Positions 18,619 through 26,463 of a stretch of DNA of 60,871 bases are shown piece after piece. The position numbers and the translations under genes were made by a program. The stretch covers positions 1 to 60,871 of the forward strand of contig JBBDIG010000059.1 in NCBI GenBank assembly GCA_040880525.1, read 5' to 3'. The notes beneath the pieces are model-generated. The model saw nothing but the letters and a program-made list of their open reading frames with translations. It was not told the origin of the DNA and made no database searches. How positions within the stretch are numbered: the stretch's first letter is position 1; every line of letters starts with the position of its first letter. The stretch is from Bacteroidia bacterium. GTDB lineage: Bacteria > Bacteroidota > Bacteroidia > CAILMK01 > JBBDIG01.

Positions 18619-19452
18619 ATGAGGAACTACATTTTAAAGGTATTCTGCATTTTGATGCTAACTGGGTTGGTATCAACAGATGGCTATGCGCAAATTGACT
18701 ACTTTGACTTTACCTATAAAAAGAAAGCGGTAAAGGAAAGAAGAGCTATTCCATTCCGATATGTTCGGGAGGCAGATGCTGTATGGTCCAAGCGTATTGA
18801 GCGTATTATTGATACGCGGGAAAAGAAGAATTTGCCTTTAAAGTGGCCGAAGAATCCCTTGAACAAGATTGTTTATTCTGCTGCAACGGATGGAAGTCTG
18901 ACAGCATATCGCAATGACTCATTGTCTTCTATTTTTACTCCTGAAGAAGTTCTGGAAAGAGGAGGCTCCGAGTCGGTAGTGCAGATATATCCAGACCCCG
19001 ATGATCCATACTATTACATAGATTCGATTGTATATAATCCTTACCAGCCTGAAAAAATTATAAAGTTCAGGATGATGGAAGATTGGATCTTTGACAAACA
19101 AAGTGGATTGTTTTTCTCTCGCATTATTGGTATAGCGCCAATATTTAAACCTGAGATCGAAGGTGCAGAACTGCCTGAGCAGCCTTTATTCTGGTTGAAA
19201 TGGGATGAGCTTCGGGACTATCTTGTGAATTATGAGATATTCAATCGTCATAATGATGCTGCCCGTTTAACTTATTATGATTTTTTTGAGATGAGGCTTT
19301 TCAGCAGCTATATAGTACGTGAGCCGAATGAATTCGATTATTCTATTAAGGATTTTGAAGAGTTCAAGAACGACCCGTTTGCGGCCTTACTTGAATCTGA
19401 AAAAATTAAAAGTGAGTTGTTCCAGTGGGAACACGACCTCTGGCAGTATTAA
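18619..19452 (+). CDS. gldN: T9SS/gliding ring protein GldN
   Basis: The 277-residue periplasmic protein has a signal peptide (about residues 1-24, ending DGYAQ). Typical GldN segments include VREADAVWSKRIERIIDTREKKN, WPKNPLNKIVYSAA, MMEDWIFDKQSGLFFSRIIGIAP, PLFWLKWDELRDYLVNYEIFN and FDYSIKDFEEFKNDPF. It forms the periplasmic ring with GldK. It follows gldM by 12 nt and is the last gene before a strong terminator, so porP/sprF-gldKLMN probably forms one unit. Confidence 0.95.
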   Translation: MRNYILKVFCILMLTGLVSTDGYAQIDYFDFTYKKKAVKERRAIPFRYVREADAVWSKRIERIIDTREKKNLPLKWPKNPLNKIVYSAATDGSLTAYRNDSLSSIFTPEEVLERGGSESVVQIYPDPDDPYYYIDSIVYNPYQPEKIIKFRMMEDWIFDKQSGLFFSRIIGIAPIFKPEIEGAELPEQPLFWLKWDELRDYLVNYEIFNRHNDAARLTYYDFFEMRLFSSYIVREPNEFDYSIKDFEEFKNDPFAALLESEKIKSELFQWEHDLWQY

Positions 19453-19479
19453 TATAGCGTAAGCTTAGAGAGTATAGGT

Positions 19480-19516
19480 TTAAAGGCTCCACGAAGTATA
19501 TTCGTGGAGCCTTTAA
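19480..19516 (+). terminator. Strong symmetrical hairpin ending the gld operon, just before the next start codon
   Basis: A 16-bp perfect stem (TTAAAGGCTCCACGAA at 19480-19495 with 19501-19516) has a 5-nt GTATA loop, followed by TATTTTA. The stem ends 6 nt before the ATG of the next gene, so it is both the terminator of gldN and part of any read-through leader. Confidence 0.75.
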
Positions 19517-19522
19517 TATTTT

Positions 19523-20491
19523 ATGCGGACTTCATACTTTATATTATTTACCGGGCTCAGCTTGTGCATCGCATCAAGTCTCTACTCTTGGGGCTTTTGG
19601 GCTCATAAAAAGGCAAATCAGGTAGCTGTGTTTACCTTGCCTTACGAAATGTTGCCATTCTATAAAAGTTGGGTGAACTATGTTTCAGAGCACGCAGTAG
19701 ATGCTGATAAGAGACGTTTCGTTAGTGAATCAGAAGCTCCCCGGCATTACATTGATCTTGATCATTACGGCACATTTCCTTTCGATTCATTTCCGCATAA
19801 ATATGATAGTGCGGTGGCTAAATATTCAGCCGATACACTGAATGCCTATGGCATTGTGCCATGGATCATTCATTGGAGTTATTACAGCCTCGTAAAAGCT
19901 TTCAAGGAAAATGATCAGAAGCGCATCTTACGAATCTCTGCTGACCTTGGGCATTATGTTGCAGATGCTCATGTGCCTTTGCACACCACGGAAAACTATA
20001 ATGGCCAATTGACCGGACAGGTTGGAATACATGGCTTGTGGGAATCAAGACTACCAGAATTATTTGGAGATAACTATGATTATTTTGCAGGCAAAGCCAG
20101 ATATATAGAAGATCCACTTGAAGCAGCGTGGGGGGCAGTGCTGGAAAGCCATCGGGCTTTAGATTCTGTACTGGGATTTGAAAGGCAGTTAAATGAGGAA
20201 TTCCCACCGGATCAGAAATATTCTTTTGAGCAAAGAGGTGCGCGGATAATCAAAGTGTATTCGAGAGAATATAGTGAAGCGTACCACAAGAGGTTGGATG
20301 GAATGGTAGAGCGAAGGCTGAGAAAGGCAATCGTGGCTATTGGCAGCTATTGGTACACGGCCTGGGTAGATGCAGGACAACCGGATCTCAATGAACTTAG
20401 TAATCCGGATTATGAGCCAGAAGTGGATCCGAAATTTGAGGAGGATTCCTTACATGATCATGATGGCCGTTGGCTTGGCCGCCCGGAATAG
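19523..20491 (+). CDS. Secreted zinc-dependent phospholipase C/S1-P1 nuclease-like protein
   Basis: The 322-residue protein has a signal peptide ending about residue 22. The mature protein starts with WGFWAHKKANQVAVFTLP, resembling the N-terminal Trp plus His zinc ligands of the phospholipase C/P1 nuclease fold. Further metal-ligand motifs are APRHYIDLDHYG, DLGHYVADAHVPLHTTENY and GIHGLWESRLPELF. The family hydrolyses phosphodiester bonds of lipids or nucleic acids with a three-zinc centre, and substrate cannot be read from sequence. No T9SS sorting domain is seen at its acidic C-terminus. It lies directly after the gld terminator, with no clear promoter of its own. Confidence 0.85.
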   Translation: MRTSYFILFTGLSLCIASSLYSWGFWAHKKANQVAVFTLPYEMLPFYKSWVNYVSEHAVDADKRRFVSESEAPRHYIDLDHYGTFPFDSFPHKYDSAVAKYSADTLNAYGIVPWIIHWSYYSLVKAFKENDQKRILRISADLGHYVADAHVPLHTTENYNGQLTGQVGIHGLWESRLPELFGDNYDYFAGKARYIEDPLEAAWGAVLESHRALDSVLGFERQLNEEFPPDQKYSFEQRGARIIKVYSREYSEAYHKRLDGMVERRLRKAIVAIGSYWYTAWVDAGQPDLNELSNPDYEPEVDPKFEEDSLHDHDGRWLGRPE

Positions 20492-20632
20492 CCACGCTAT
20501 TGTTGAATAAGAAGGTCATTCTTTTTTCTCATTTTGAATTTTTACACATATACGCAAGCCTTTTCAAAACTCTGTTTATCAATTTCGGCATAGAATTTTG
20601 ACTTCCATTTTTAATTCAGAATTAGCCTGTTT

Positions 20633-21193
20633 ATGTATATATTGAAAATATCCGCCCTTTTTATTTTTTTTAGTCTCATTTTGATCGGATGCGATGGCAA
20701 CAAAGTGTACAGAGATCTGGACAGTGAAGAACTTCCTGCATCAGCAGTTGTTAACAAGGAAACTCAGGAGAATACTTACTCAATCAAAAATTATGACATG
20801 AAGGATACCGTTGTAAAATCGGAAGATGAATGGAAGAAAGTGCTGACACCTGAGCAATACAAGATTACACGACAGGGCGGAACCGAGCCTCCTTTTAAAA
20901 ATGAATATTGGGATAATCACGAAAAAGGTCTCTATAAATGTGTAGCCTGTGGTTTGCCCCTTTTTGATTCTGAGGCCAAATTTGAATCTGGAACGGGCTG
21001 GCCAAGCTTCTTTAAACCTGTTGAACAGGAAAACGTGCAGGTTAAAAAGGACTATAACTTGGGCATGGTGAGAGAAGAAGTGAGATGTAACCGTTGTGGC
21101 TCTCATCTGGGACATGTATTTGAGGACGGACCAAAGCCTACTGGCTTGCGCTATTGTCTGAACTCTGCTGCACTGGATTTCGAGAAAAAATAG
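20633..21193 (+). CDS. msrB: Peptide-methionine (R)-S-oxide reductase MsrB, predicted lipoprotein
   Basis: The 186-residue protein starts with a lipoprotein signal ([20 protein letters not shown], lipobox cysteine at residue 20), then a polar linker and an MsrB domain from about residue 60. Zinc ligands are seen as CVACG and CNRCG, the substrate region as [11 protein letters not shown], and the catalytic residue as Cys175 in RYCLNS. The lipobox puts it on the periplasmic side of a membrane, where it would repair oxidised methionines in envelope proteins. The resolving cysteine position has no obvious Cys in GTGWPSF, so regeneration may use another partner. Confidence 0.93.
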   Translation: MYILKISALFIFFSLILIGCDGNKVYRDLDSEELPASAVVNKETQENTYSIKNYDMKDTVVKSEDEWKKVLTPEQYKITRQGGTEPPFKNEYWDNHEKGLYKCVACGLPLFDSEAKFESGTGWPSFFKPVEQENVQVKKDYNLGMVREEVRCNRCGSHLGHVFEDGPKPTGLRYCLNSAALDFEKK

Positions 21194-21216
21194 CTGGAGT
21201 AATTCAATGAAATGAT

Positions 21217-21247
21217 AAAGGGAGGCTGATCGCAGTGTCCCTTTTTT
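21217..21247 (+). terminator. Terminator after msrB
   Basis: Outer stem AAAGGGA/TCCCTTT (21217-21223 and 21238-21244) has a short inner CTG/CAG pairing and is followed by a T run to 21247. It lies between msrB and the convergent membrane-SRPBCC gene. Confidence 0.6.
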
Positions 21248-21256
21248 AATGCCTTT

Positions 21257-22201
21257 TTAGTTCTCAGATTGGTGCTGGATATGGCTTAGCACGCGCAGGT
21301 GGATTTTATGAATAATATAATCGCTCCAAAGGTGCCAATAGAATTGAGGGCGGATGCGATATGTATACCAGGTTGTTCCAGTCAACAGCGTACGGTTGGC
21401 CGAGACTTTAGTCAGCGTAAATTGGCCACGGCTGGATTGAAAATGTCCGTTCAGGTGTGGCGGATGTATTGCCAGGAAACTTAGTTCCTGCATTGGAGCG
21501 GGTTGTTCTGTCACATCAAAGGCCAGTACTTCATTGACTTTCCAGGTGGTTATGGGCTCGACAAAACTGCCGGTGGTAAAGTTGCAATAGCGGATCGCTC
21601 CATCACCTTCTCCTTCTATTCTGGCATTCAGGGGATATGCAATTCCTGCCCTGAATAGCCATTCATCAGGTTTTCCTATCTCAGGAAATTCAATGACGTT
21701 TTCCCAAACCTCCTCTGTTGTCGCATCAATCAATACATGCGAAGTCACGGCATATTCCGGATAGGGAAGTGGGTGTGTATTCTCCACTACCATTGTAGCT
21801 GGTATTATTAGCCAAATAGGCAAGATCATAAGTAACTTCCGGCTATGTCTCCATTGCTGCAACCAAAAGCCACTGATGCTGCCAAGCCAGCACAGAAAAA
21901 TAAGAAGAGGGGAAGCCATAACCAGGCATATCAACCCTTCAATGGCAAAGATGAATAGAACAAAACCCGCCATACCAATCGTGAGAAACCCAATGCTCAC
22001 ACATTCCTTCATGGATCTTTGCTGTGGCCAACTGTACACCACAACGGAAATAAAGCCGGAAACAAAGGGAAGAACTATAAAAAGTGCAAAACCATAGTCA
22101 CCAAAGCCATAAATAGCGATAAGTGAAAATAGGATAGTAGTCGCCAAGCCGGTGAATACGGCCAGGGTTTTAATCGTGTTGACGCGAAAGGAAGCTATCA
22201 T
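21257..22201 (-). CDS. Membrane protein with C-terminal SRPBCC-like domain
   Basis: The 314-residue product (ATG at 22201; a TTG at 22255 would overlap the upstream gene by 53 nt and is less likely) has five or so transmembrane helices over residues 1-150. A soluble domain follows, starting YAVTSHVLIDATTEEVWENVIEFPEI, split by a cleft-forming TTSGS-like region and ending with FTLTKVSANRTLLTGTTWYTY. The strand-helix order and VLIDATTEEVWENV opening match START/SRPBCC ligand-binding folds. The ligand is unknown, and a lipid or quinone is possible given the membrane anchor. It directly follows the methyltransferase gene. Confidence 0.7.
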   Translation of the reverse strand: MIASFRVNTIKTLAVFTGLATTILFSLIAIYGFGDYGFALFIVLPFVSGFISVVVYSWPQQRSMKECVSIGFLTIGMAGFVLFIFAIEGLICLVMASPLLIFLCWLGSISGFWLQQWRHSRKLLMILPIWLIIPATMVVENTHPLPYPEYAVTSHVLIDATTEEVWENVIEFPEIGKPDEWLFRAGIAYPLNARIEGEGDGAIRYCNFTTGSFVEPITTWKVNEVLAFDVTEQPAPMQELSFLAIHPPHLNGHFQSSRGQFTLTKVSANRTLLTGTTWYTYRIRPQFYWHLWSDYIIHKIHLRVLSHIQHQSEN

Positions 22202-22202
22202 C

Positions 22203-23108
22203 TCAGTGTAATTTTTTTCCTGTGATAATGAAATAGCCGAAATTTTTGCGGGCAAGTCCCATCAATGGGCTGAGCAAACAAGCTTCTAAATGCTGAAGGG
22301 TGGTGGGTCCAGGAAGTTTACCTTTTAGCAGGTTTTTTATAAGAAACCAGATGACCAATGCAGGAGCATGAAGTACGCTCGGAGCAATGTTCAGGGAGAT
22401 TTCTTTTATGCAGATATCAGTCAGGTCATATTTTCTCAGCAGCTTTTCAAAGCGGTTAATTTGAGCCATGCCAGGAACAGCCCAGTGATCACAGATCTTA
22501 TTGTAGGCCTTATACAACAATGGATGAAACTGGGCTTCGGGAGTCTTGAGAAATGCATCAGCAATGGCAAATCGGCCGTCCGGCTTTAGCAACCGGCTCA
22601 TTTCCTGAATAAAGCATTCTTTATTTGGCGAAGAATCATGGCAGGCACTCTCAATGGCGTAAGTCGCATCTGCATACCCATTCGGGAAAGGGGTGGCCGT
22701 ATAATCTGCTCGCTGCAGCGTTACAGCTTCACTAAGGCCTTGTTTATTAATGAGCTCACGACCTTTTTGCACCTGCCAGTCTACCAGCGTAATTCCGTGA
22801 AAGTTATTTCCGGGAAAGGACTTCGCACCTGTCCTTGCAGTAGCACCCAGCCCACAACCCAGGTCCAGGATGCACAAACCTGTGGCTCCCTGTAGTCCCA
22901 GGGTTTGAAGCACTTCCATATTCATTTGCTCAAGCATTTTTCTTCTGTCCAGAGGGTTCATACCCGGCTTGTAATATCCGAAATGCATGTTGAAATCCCG
23001 ACTCCACGTGCGGTAATCCATTCCGGCTTCATTGTAATGGCGAAGCAACTTTGCCCGGTTTGAAGGCGCTGTCTTCCTCGGTTTCCTTCCTAAAATAATT
23101 GTTTCCAT
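22203..23108 (-). CDS. SAM-dependent methyltransferase (class I, CFA/tocopherol-like group)
   Basis: The 301-residue class I methyltransferase has motif I ILDLGCGLGATART at about residues 99-112. Motif post-I is GITLVDWQVQKG, motif II is ADATYAIESACHDSS, and a post-II region is LLKPDGRFAIADAF. The N-terminal HYNEAGMDYRTWSRDFNMHFGYY resembles the entry helix of cyclopropane-fatty-acid and small-lipid or terpenoid methyltransferases. The substrate is unknown. The stop is 1 nt from the start of the membrane-SRPBCC gene, so the two are translated together and may act on the same hydrophobic compound. Confidence 0.82.
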   Translation of the reverse strand: METIILGRKPRKTAPSNRAKLLRHYNEAGMDYRTWSRDFNMHFGYYKPGMNPLDRRKMLEQMNMEVLQTLGLQGATGLCILDLGCGLGATARTGAKSFPGNNFHGITLVDWQVQKGRELINKQGLSEAVTLQRADYTATPFPNGYADATYAIESACHDSSPNKECFIQEMSRLLKPDGRFAIADAFLKTPEAQFHPLLYKAYNKICDHWAVPGMAQINRFEKLLRKYDLTDICIKEISLNIAPSVLHAPALVIWFLIKNLLKGKLPGPTTLQHLEACLLSPLMGLARKNFGYFIITGKKLH

Positions 23109-23124
23109 TTTTTTATTTTTAGTA

Positions 23125-23136
23125 TTGAACTTTCAG
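23125..23136 (-). promoter_or_regulatory. Operator-like repeat upstream of the methyltransferase gene
   Basis: TTGAACTTTCAG (plus-strand reading) is an imperfect inverted repeat 17 nt upstream of the start at 23108. It matches 10 of 12 positions of the repeat before the GbsR-like gene at 23690-23701. Shared sequence and distance suggest the regulator binds both; this is inference. Confidence 0.4.
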
Positions 23137-23164
23137 AATAAATTGAAAATACTTGGCAAAATTT

Positions 23165-23668
23165 TTACTTAAAAATATTCAGGAAAGAACCCAGGAACCA
23201 GTGTTCATCAGCCTTTATCATTTTCTCCAAGGCATTGTCTGCTTTTCCTGCGAACTGCTCAAGTGTCTTTGTCATTTTCTTGAATTCACGGCTTTTCGCG
23301 CTGTCTTCTACCGGAACCTGGTGTAATTCTTCCAGCACCTTCAGCATCGGGCCCAGTTCCCGTTTGCGTCTCTCCCTGATAATCTGTTTGCTGATGGTCC
23401 AGATGTCCTTTTCTGAGGCGAAATATTCTTTACGCTCTCCGGTTTTCATTTTCTTATATACGATGCCCCAATCTATGAGCATACGTATATTCATGTTGGC
23501 ATTTCCCCTTGAGATATTCAGTTCAGCCATTATTTCTTCGGTGCTGAGCGGTTCAGGCGAGATCAGCAGCAAGGCGTGTATCGAAGCCATCGTGCGGTTT
23601 ATACCCCAACTTGATCCCAGTGTGCCCCAGGCCTCTATAAACTTTTCTTTGCCTTCTTCGTAATTCAT
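23165..23668 (-). CDS. GbsR/MarR-family transcriptional regulator
   Basis: The 167-residue product starts at ATG 23668; a GTG at 23740 would add 24 residues unlike the family. The opening EEGKEKFIEAWGTLGSSWGINRTMASIHALLLIS is the GbsR-type lead helix. A winged helix follows (LSTEEIMAELNISRGNANMNIRMLIDWGIVYK), then a charged dimerisation tail. It resembles the BetR/GbsR subgroup of MarR regulators. It lies 56 nt upstream of the methyltransferase/SRPBCC pair on the same strand and probably controls it and itself through the shared repeat. Confidence 0.88.
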   Translation of the reverse strand: MNYEEGKEKFIEAWGTLGSSWGINRTMASIHALLLISPEPLSTEEIMAELNISRGNANMNIRMLIDWGIVYKKMKTGERKEYFASEKDIWTISKQIIRERRKRELGPMLKVLEELHQVPVEDSAKSREFKKMTKTLEQFAGKADNALEKMIKADEHWFLGSFLNIFK

Positions 23669-23989
23669 GTTGCAAATATAAATATTTATCTGAAGTTTCA
23701 GTAAGTATTGAAAGATTATTTGCTGAACATTGCGATTCACTTCTGGTCACGTGCTCAACGGTCGCCCGGAAGAGAAGTGAGGGAGGATGATTAAACCCAG
23801 CCACGAACAGATTTGGAGTCTGGGTATCAAGCATGTGTTATATTTTCCCACTCTTGGAAGCCCAAGACATTGGCCCATCTGATATTGAAGAAAAAATTTT
23901 ACTTTTAACCATTGAAATAATACGCTTCATATTATGCCAACCCTGCAAACAATGCTAAACTTGCGATACAATTTTAATCCTGACAAAAT
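23669..23989. other. Intergenic region between divergent regulator genes
   Basis: This 321-nt stretch separates the leftward GbsR-like gene from the rightward response regulator. It holds the operator-like repeat at 23690-23701 and presumably both promoters. A short TAAACTTGCG near 23955 is only promoter-like. I see no gene, RNA or repeat family in the rest. Confidence 0.5.
23690..23701 (-). promoter_or_regulatory. Operator-like inverted repeat upstream of the GbsR-like gene
   Basis: CTGAAGTTTCAG has 5-bp arms (CTGAA/TTCAG) around a 2-nt centre and lies 22 nt upstream of the ATG at 23668. It is nearly the same as the repeat at 23125-23136. Confidence 0.4.
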
Positions 23990-24631
23990 ATGATTCGAAT
24001 ACTCATCGCTGACGACCATCAAATGTTTCTGGACGGTATAAAATCTCTGCTTAAAAATGAACCTGACATCAAAATCATCGGAGAAGCACTGACTGGAGGA
24101 GAAGTAATGGCCTTTCTGCTGAAACAGCAACCGGATATTATCCTTATGGACATGCGAATGCCCGTAATGAATGGCCTTGAAACGACTATCGCCATCAAGA
24201 AAAAATATCCTCACTGCAAGGTTGTGATGCTTACCATGGACATTGACGGGGATGTGATTTCCGCGATTCTGGATGCCGGGGCCGAGGGATACATTCTGAA
24301 AAATACCGGTAAGGAGGAACTGGAGACCGCAATCAGAAGGGTGGCTGACGGCAGTACTTTCTATAGCAATGAGGTAACAGAAAAGCTTATTGCCAGCTAT
24401 AAAAACAAACTCAAGGATAAGGAAGTAAAGCCTGAAGAAGTGGAGCTTACCTCCCGCGAAAAGGAAGTATTGGAACTGATAGCCAAGGAATTTACCACCT
24501 CCGAAATAGCCGCAAAACTTTACCTGAGCGCACACACAGTGGAAACATACCGGAAAAATCTCCTCAATAAGCTAGACGTAAGAAATATTGCCGGCCTGGT
24601 GAAATATGCAATAAAGAATGGATTCGAGTGA
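23990..24631 (+). CDS. NarL/FixJ-type response regulator
   Basis: The 213-residue protein has a receiver domain (about residues 1-120) with ILIADDHQMFLDG at the acidic pocket, phospho-acceptor Asp54 in DIILMDMRMPVMNG, and the switch lysine in GAEGYILKNTGKEEL. A LuxR-type helix-turn-helix (about 145-210) contains LTSREKEVLELIAKEFTTSEIAAKLYLSAHTVETYRKNLL, here split by the recognition helix. It should bind DNA after phosphorylation. No histidine kinase is adjacent; the kinase at 31771 lies 7 kb away and need not be its partner. It has its own upstream region. Confidence 0.93.
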   Translation: MIRILIADDHQMFLDGIKSLLKNEPDIKIIGEALTGGEVMAFLLKQQPDIILMDMRMPVMNGLETTIAIKKKYPHCKVVMLTMDIDGDVISAILDAGAEGYILKNTGKEELETAIRRVADGSTFYSNEVTEKLIASYKNKLKDKEVKPEEVELTSREKEVLELIAKEFTTSEIAAKLYLSAHTVETYRKNLLNKLDVRNIAGLVKYAIKNGFE

Positions 24632-24820
24632 TGTTTTAATTCAAAAAATTTAAGAGGTTCGTTATTGTTTTAATGTTTCTTAATTAAATAATAAAAATAA
24701 ATTTAACGGCTAAAAATTTCTCCTTATTTTTCATCACAAAGAAGACCTCAAAATGCAAATTCACCGTTTTCAGCCATAGTGTTTCCCTTGTTACCGTTAT
24801 CTTTTGATCGTTCTGATAAG

Positions 24821-24828
24821 TAAGTTTG
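24821..24828 (+). promoter_or_regulatory. Candidate -7 promoter box (TAAGTTTG)
   Basis: TAAGTTTG fits TAnnTTTG and lies 24 nt before ATG 24853. It overlaps the alternative TTG start at 24826, which argues for the ATG as the real start. Confidence 0.45.
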
Positions 24829-24852
24829 TATAAATTAATTCACCATAGTGAG

Positions 24853-26457
24853 ATGAGAATTTCTATACATCGGGCTGCTATTCTTCTGTTGATCCCTTTG
24901 CTGGCCGGCTGCGTGAAAGATGATCTCTCGCTGGACAAAATCAAGGAACCTGCCTGGGAGCCGGAGCTTGCTGTTCCGCTTTTTCATGCATCTCTTTCTC
25001 TTCAGGACTTGCTGGATAAGGCAGACCAAACCGGAATGGTGCAAGTAGGCAACGATAGATTTTGTACAATCGTTTTTAAAGGTAAGCTACTCACATTTTC
25101 CACAGAAGATTTTCTCAATTTCCCTGATCACCTTCATCAGGAAATATATTCTCTCGGACAGTCCGATATTGAGTTTTTGACGCTTAATAATGAACTCGAT
25201 GTTGCGTATCCATTGGCTTTTCCATTTATATCCGATAATGATAAAAGATTGGATTCCGTACGATTGAGGTCAGGCAAAATCAAAATCAGGATCACATCAG
25301 GATTCCGGCACAATGCCGAACTGAATACAACTTTCGAGAATATATTTTTCAATGGCGACCCTCTTCAGATCAATTCTAAATTAGAATATAATAACGCTTT
25401 ACCTGTGCTATGGGAAGAACAATTCGACCTGCAGGATGCCGTGATAACGCTGGACCAGCTTCTGGCAACTGATGAAATAAAAGCGGAAGTAGCTATGCAC
25501 TTGAAGAATTCCGGGAATAGCGCCACCATTCATGATCAGATGAAAGTGGAGGTATTTCTTACAGACCTGGATTTTGAAGCCGCCTACGGGTATCTTGGAA
25601 ATCACGAATTCCGGGGAGGTGCCGATACTATTTTTCTCGAAATATTTAAGAAAACTCCGGGAATCGGCCGGTTCAGCCTCGTAGACCCGGAACTGGAATT
25701 GGTGCTGAATAATTCCTTCGGCCTTCCTTTGGACATTCAGTTTCTCGATCTAAGGGCTTTAATGATCAATAACCAAACTCATAGCATTACCGGGCCGGGC
25801 GTTTCTACTCCTATATACATAAAAAGCCCATTATTAAGTGAGGCCGGACAGCAGATAGAAACGCGTTTAATATTTAATAAACATAACTCTAATTTATTTA
25901 ACATAGTAGAAAAATTTCCTAAAGAAATAGTGAACGACTTAAGAGTTGTGACGAATCCGCAGGGCCAGACAAACAGCAATTTTGTGCTGCGATCAAGCGG
26001 GATAAATATGGAAGTAAACCTGCGGCTGCCGTTGTATGGCCGGGCCAGCGACTTTATCCTGAATGATACAATTCGACTGGAAATTACGGATGTGGCTGAA
26101 ATTAAAAACATAGCGTTTCGCACACGTGTAAAGAATGGCTTCCCGGTCGGGTTCAATCTGCAGATGTATTTTGTAGATGAAGACGGTGATATCCTAGACA
26201 GCCTGCTGGATTCTGAGCATTTTGCCCCGGCTGCCCCCACGAATGCTGCTTCGGGAAAGGTTACTGTGCCGGCTATCAACGTAATAGATACAGAATTTGA
26301 TGAGCACCGCCTGCACCGGTTGCCAGAAACGCGCATGATCCTCGTGAAGGTTACAGCTTCTACGATTAACGAGGGCTCAAAGGATATCAGGATCTATTCT
26401 GAATATGATTTTGGTGTGGAACTGAGCGCCTCAGCAGGCCTCAAACTGAAATTATAG
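24853..26457 (+). CDS. Large lipoprotein of unknown function, paired with a DUF5723 protein
   Basis: From ATG 24853 the 534-residue product begins with MRISIHRAAILLLIPLLAGC, a clear lipoprotein signal with Cys20. The acidic KDDLSLDKIKEPAWEPELAVPLFHASLSLQDLL follows, split by an aromatic patch. The rest is predicted beta-rich with repeated amphipathic strands and no catalytic motif I recognise. Lipoproteins of this type that open with a WEPELAVPL-like stretch occur in Bacteroidota before DUF5723 outer-membrane proteins. Here the next gene begins 6 nt after the stop, so the two are very likely cotranscribed and act together at the outer membrane. Confidence 0.75.
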   Translation: MRISIHRAAILLLIPLLAGCVKDDLSLDKIKEPAWEPELAVPLFHASLSLQDLLDKADQTGMVQVGNDRFCTIVFKGKLLTFSTEDFLNFPDHLHQEIYSLGQSDIEFLTLNNELDVAYPLAFPFISDNDKRLDSVRLRSGKIKIRITSGFRHNAELNTTFENIFFNGDPLQINSKLEYNNALPVLWEEQFDLQDAVITLDQLLATDEIKAEVAMHLKNSGNSATIHDQMKVEVFLTDLDFEAAYGYLGNHEFRGGADTIFLEIFKKTPGIGRFSLVDPELELVLNNSFGLPLDIQFLDLRALMINNQTHSITGPGVSTPIYIKSPLLSEAGQQIETRLIFNKHNSNLFNIVEKFPKEIVNDLRVVTNPQGQTNSNFVLRSSGINMEVNLRLPLYGRASDFILNDTIRLEITDVAEIKNIAFRTRVKNGFPVGFNLQMYFVDEDGDILDSLLDSEHFAPAAPTNAASGKVTVPAINVIDTEFDEHRLHRLPETRMILVKVTASTINEGSKDIRIYSEYDFGVELSASAGLKLKL

Positions 26458-26463
26458 AAGCGA

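Noticed and set aside
22199-22255. An 18-residue N-terminal extension of the membrane-SRPBCC protein from TTG 22255
   Set aside because: It would overlap the methyltransferase gene, and the ATG at 22201 sits exactly after its stop with a normal membrane-protein start.
23927-24535. A 202-codon open frame antisense to the response regulator
   Set aside because: It covers the receiver and HTH domains of a certain gene and has no motif of its own.
25779-26336. A 185-codon open frame antisense to the lipoprotein gene
   Set aside because: Antisense shadow with a low-complexity Ser/Arg-rich product and no start context.
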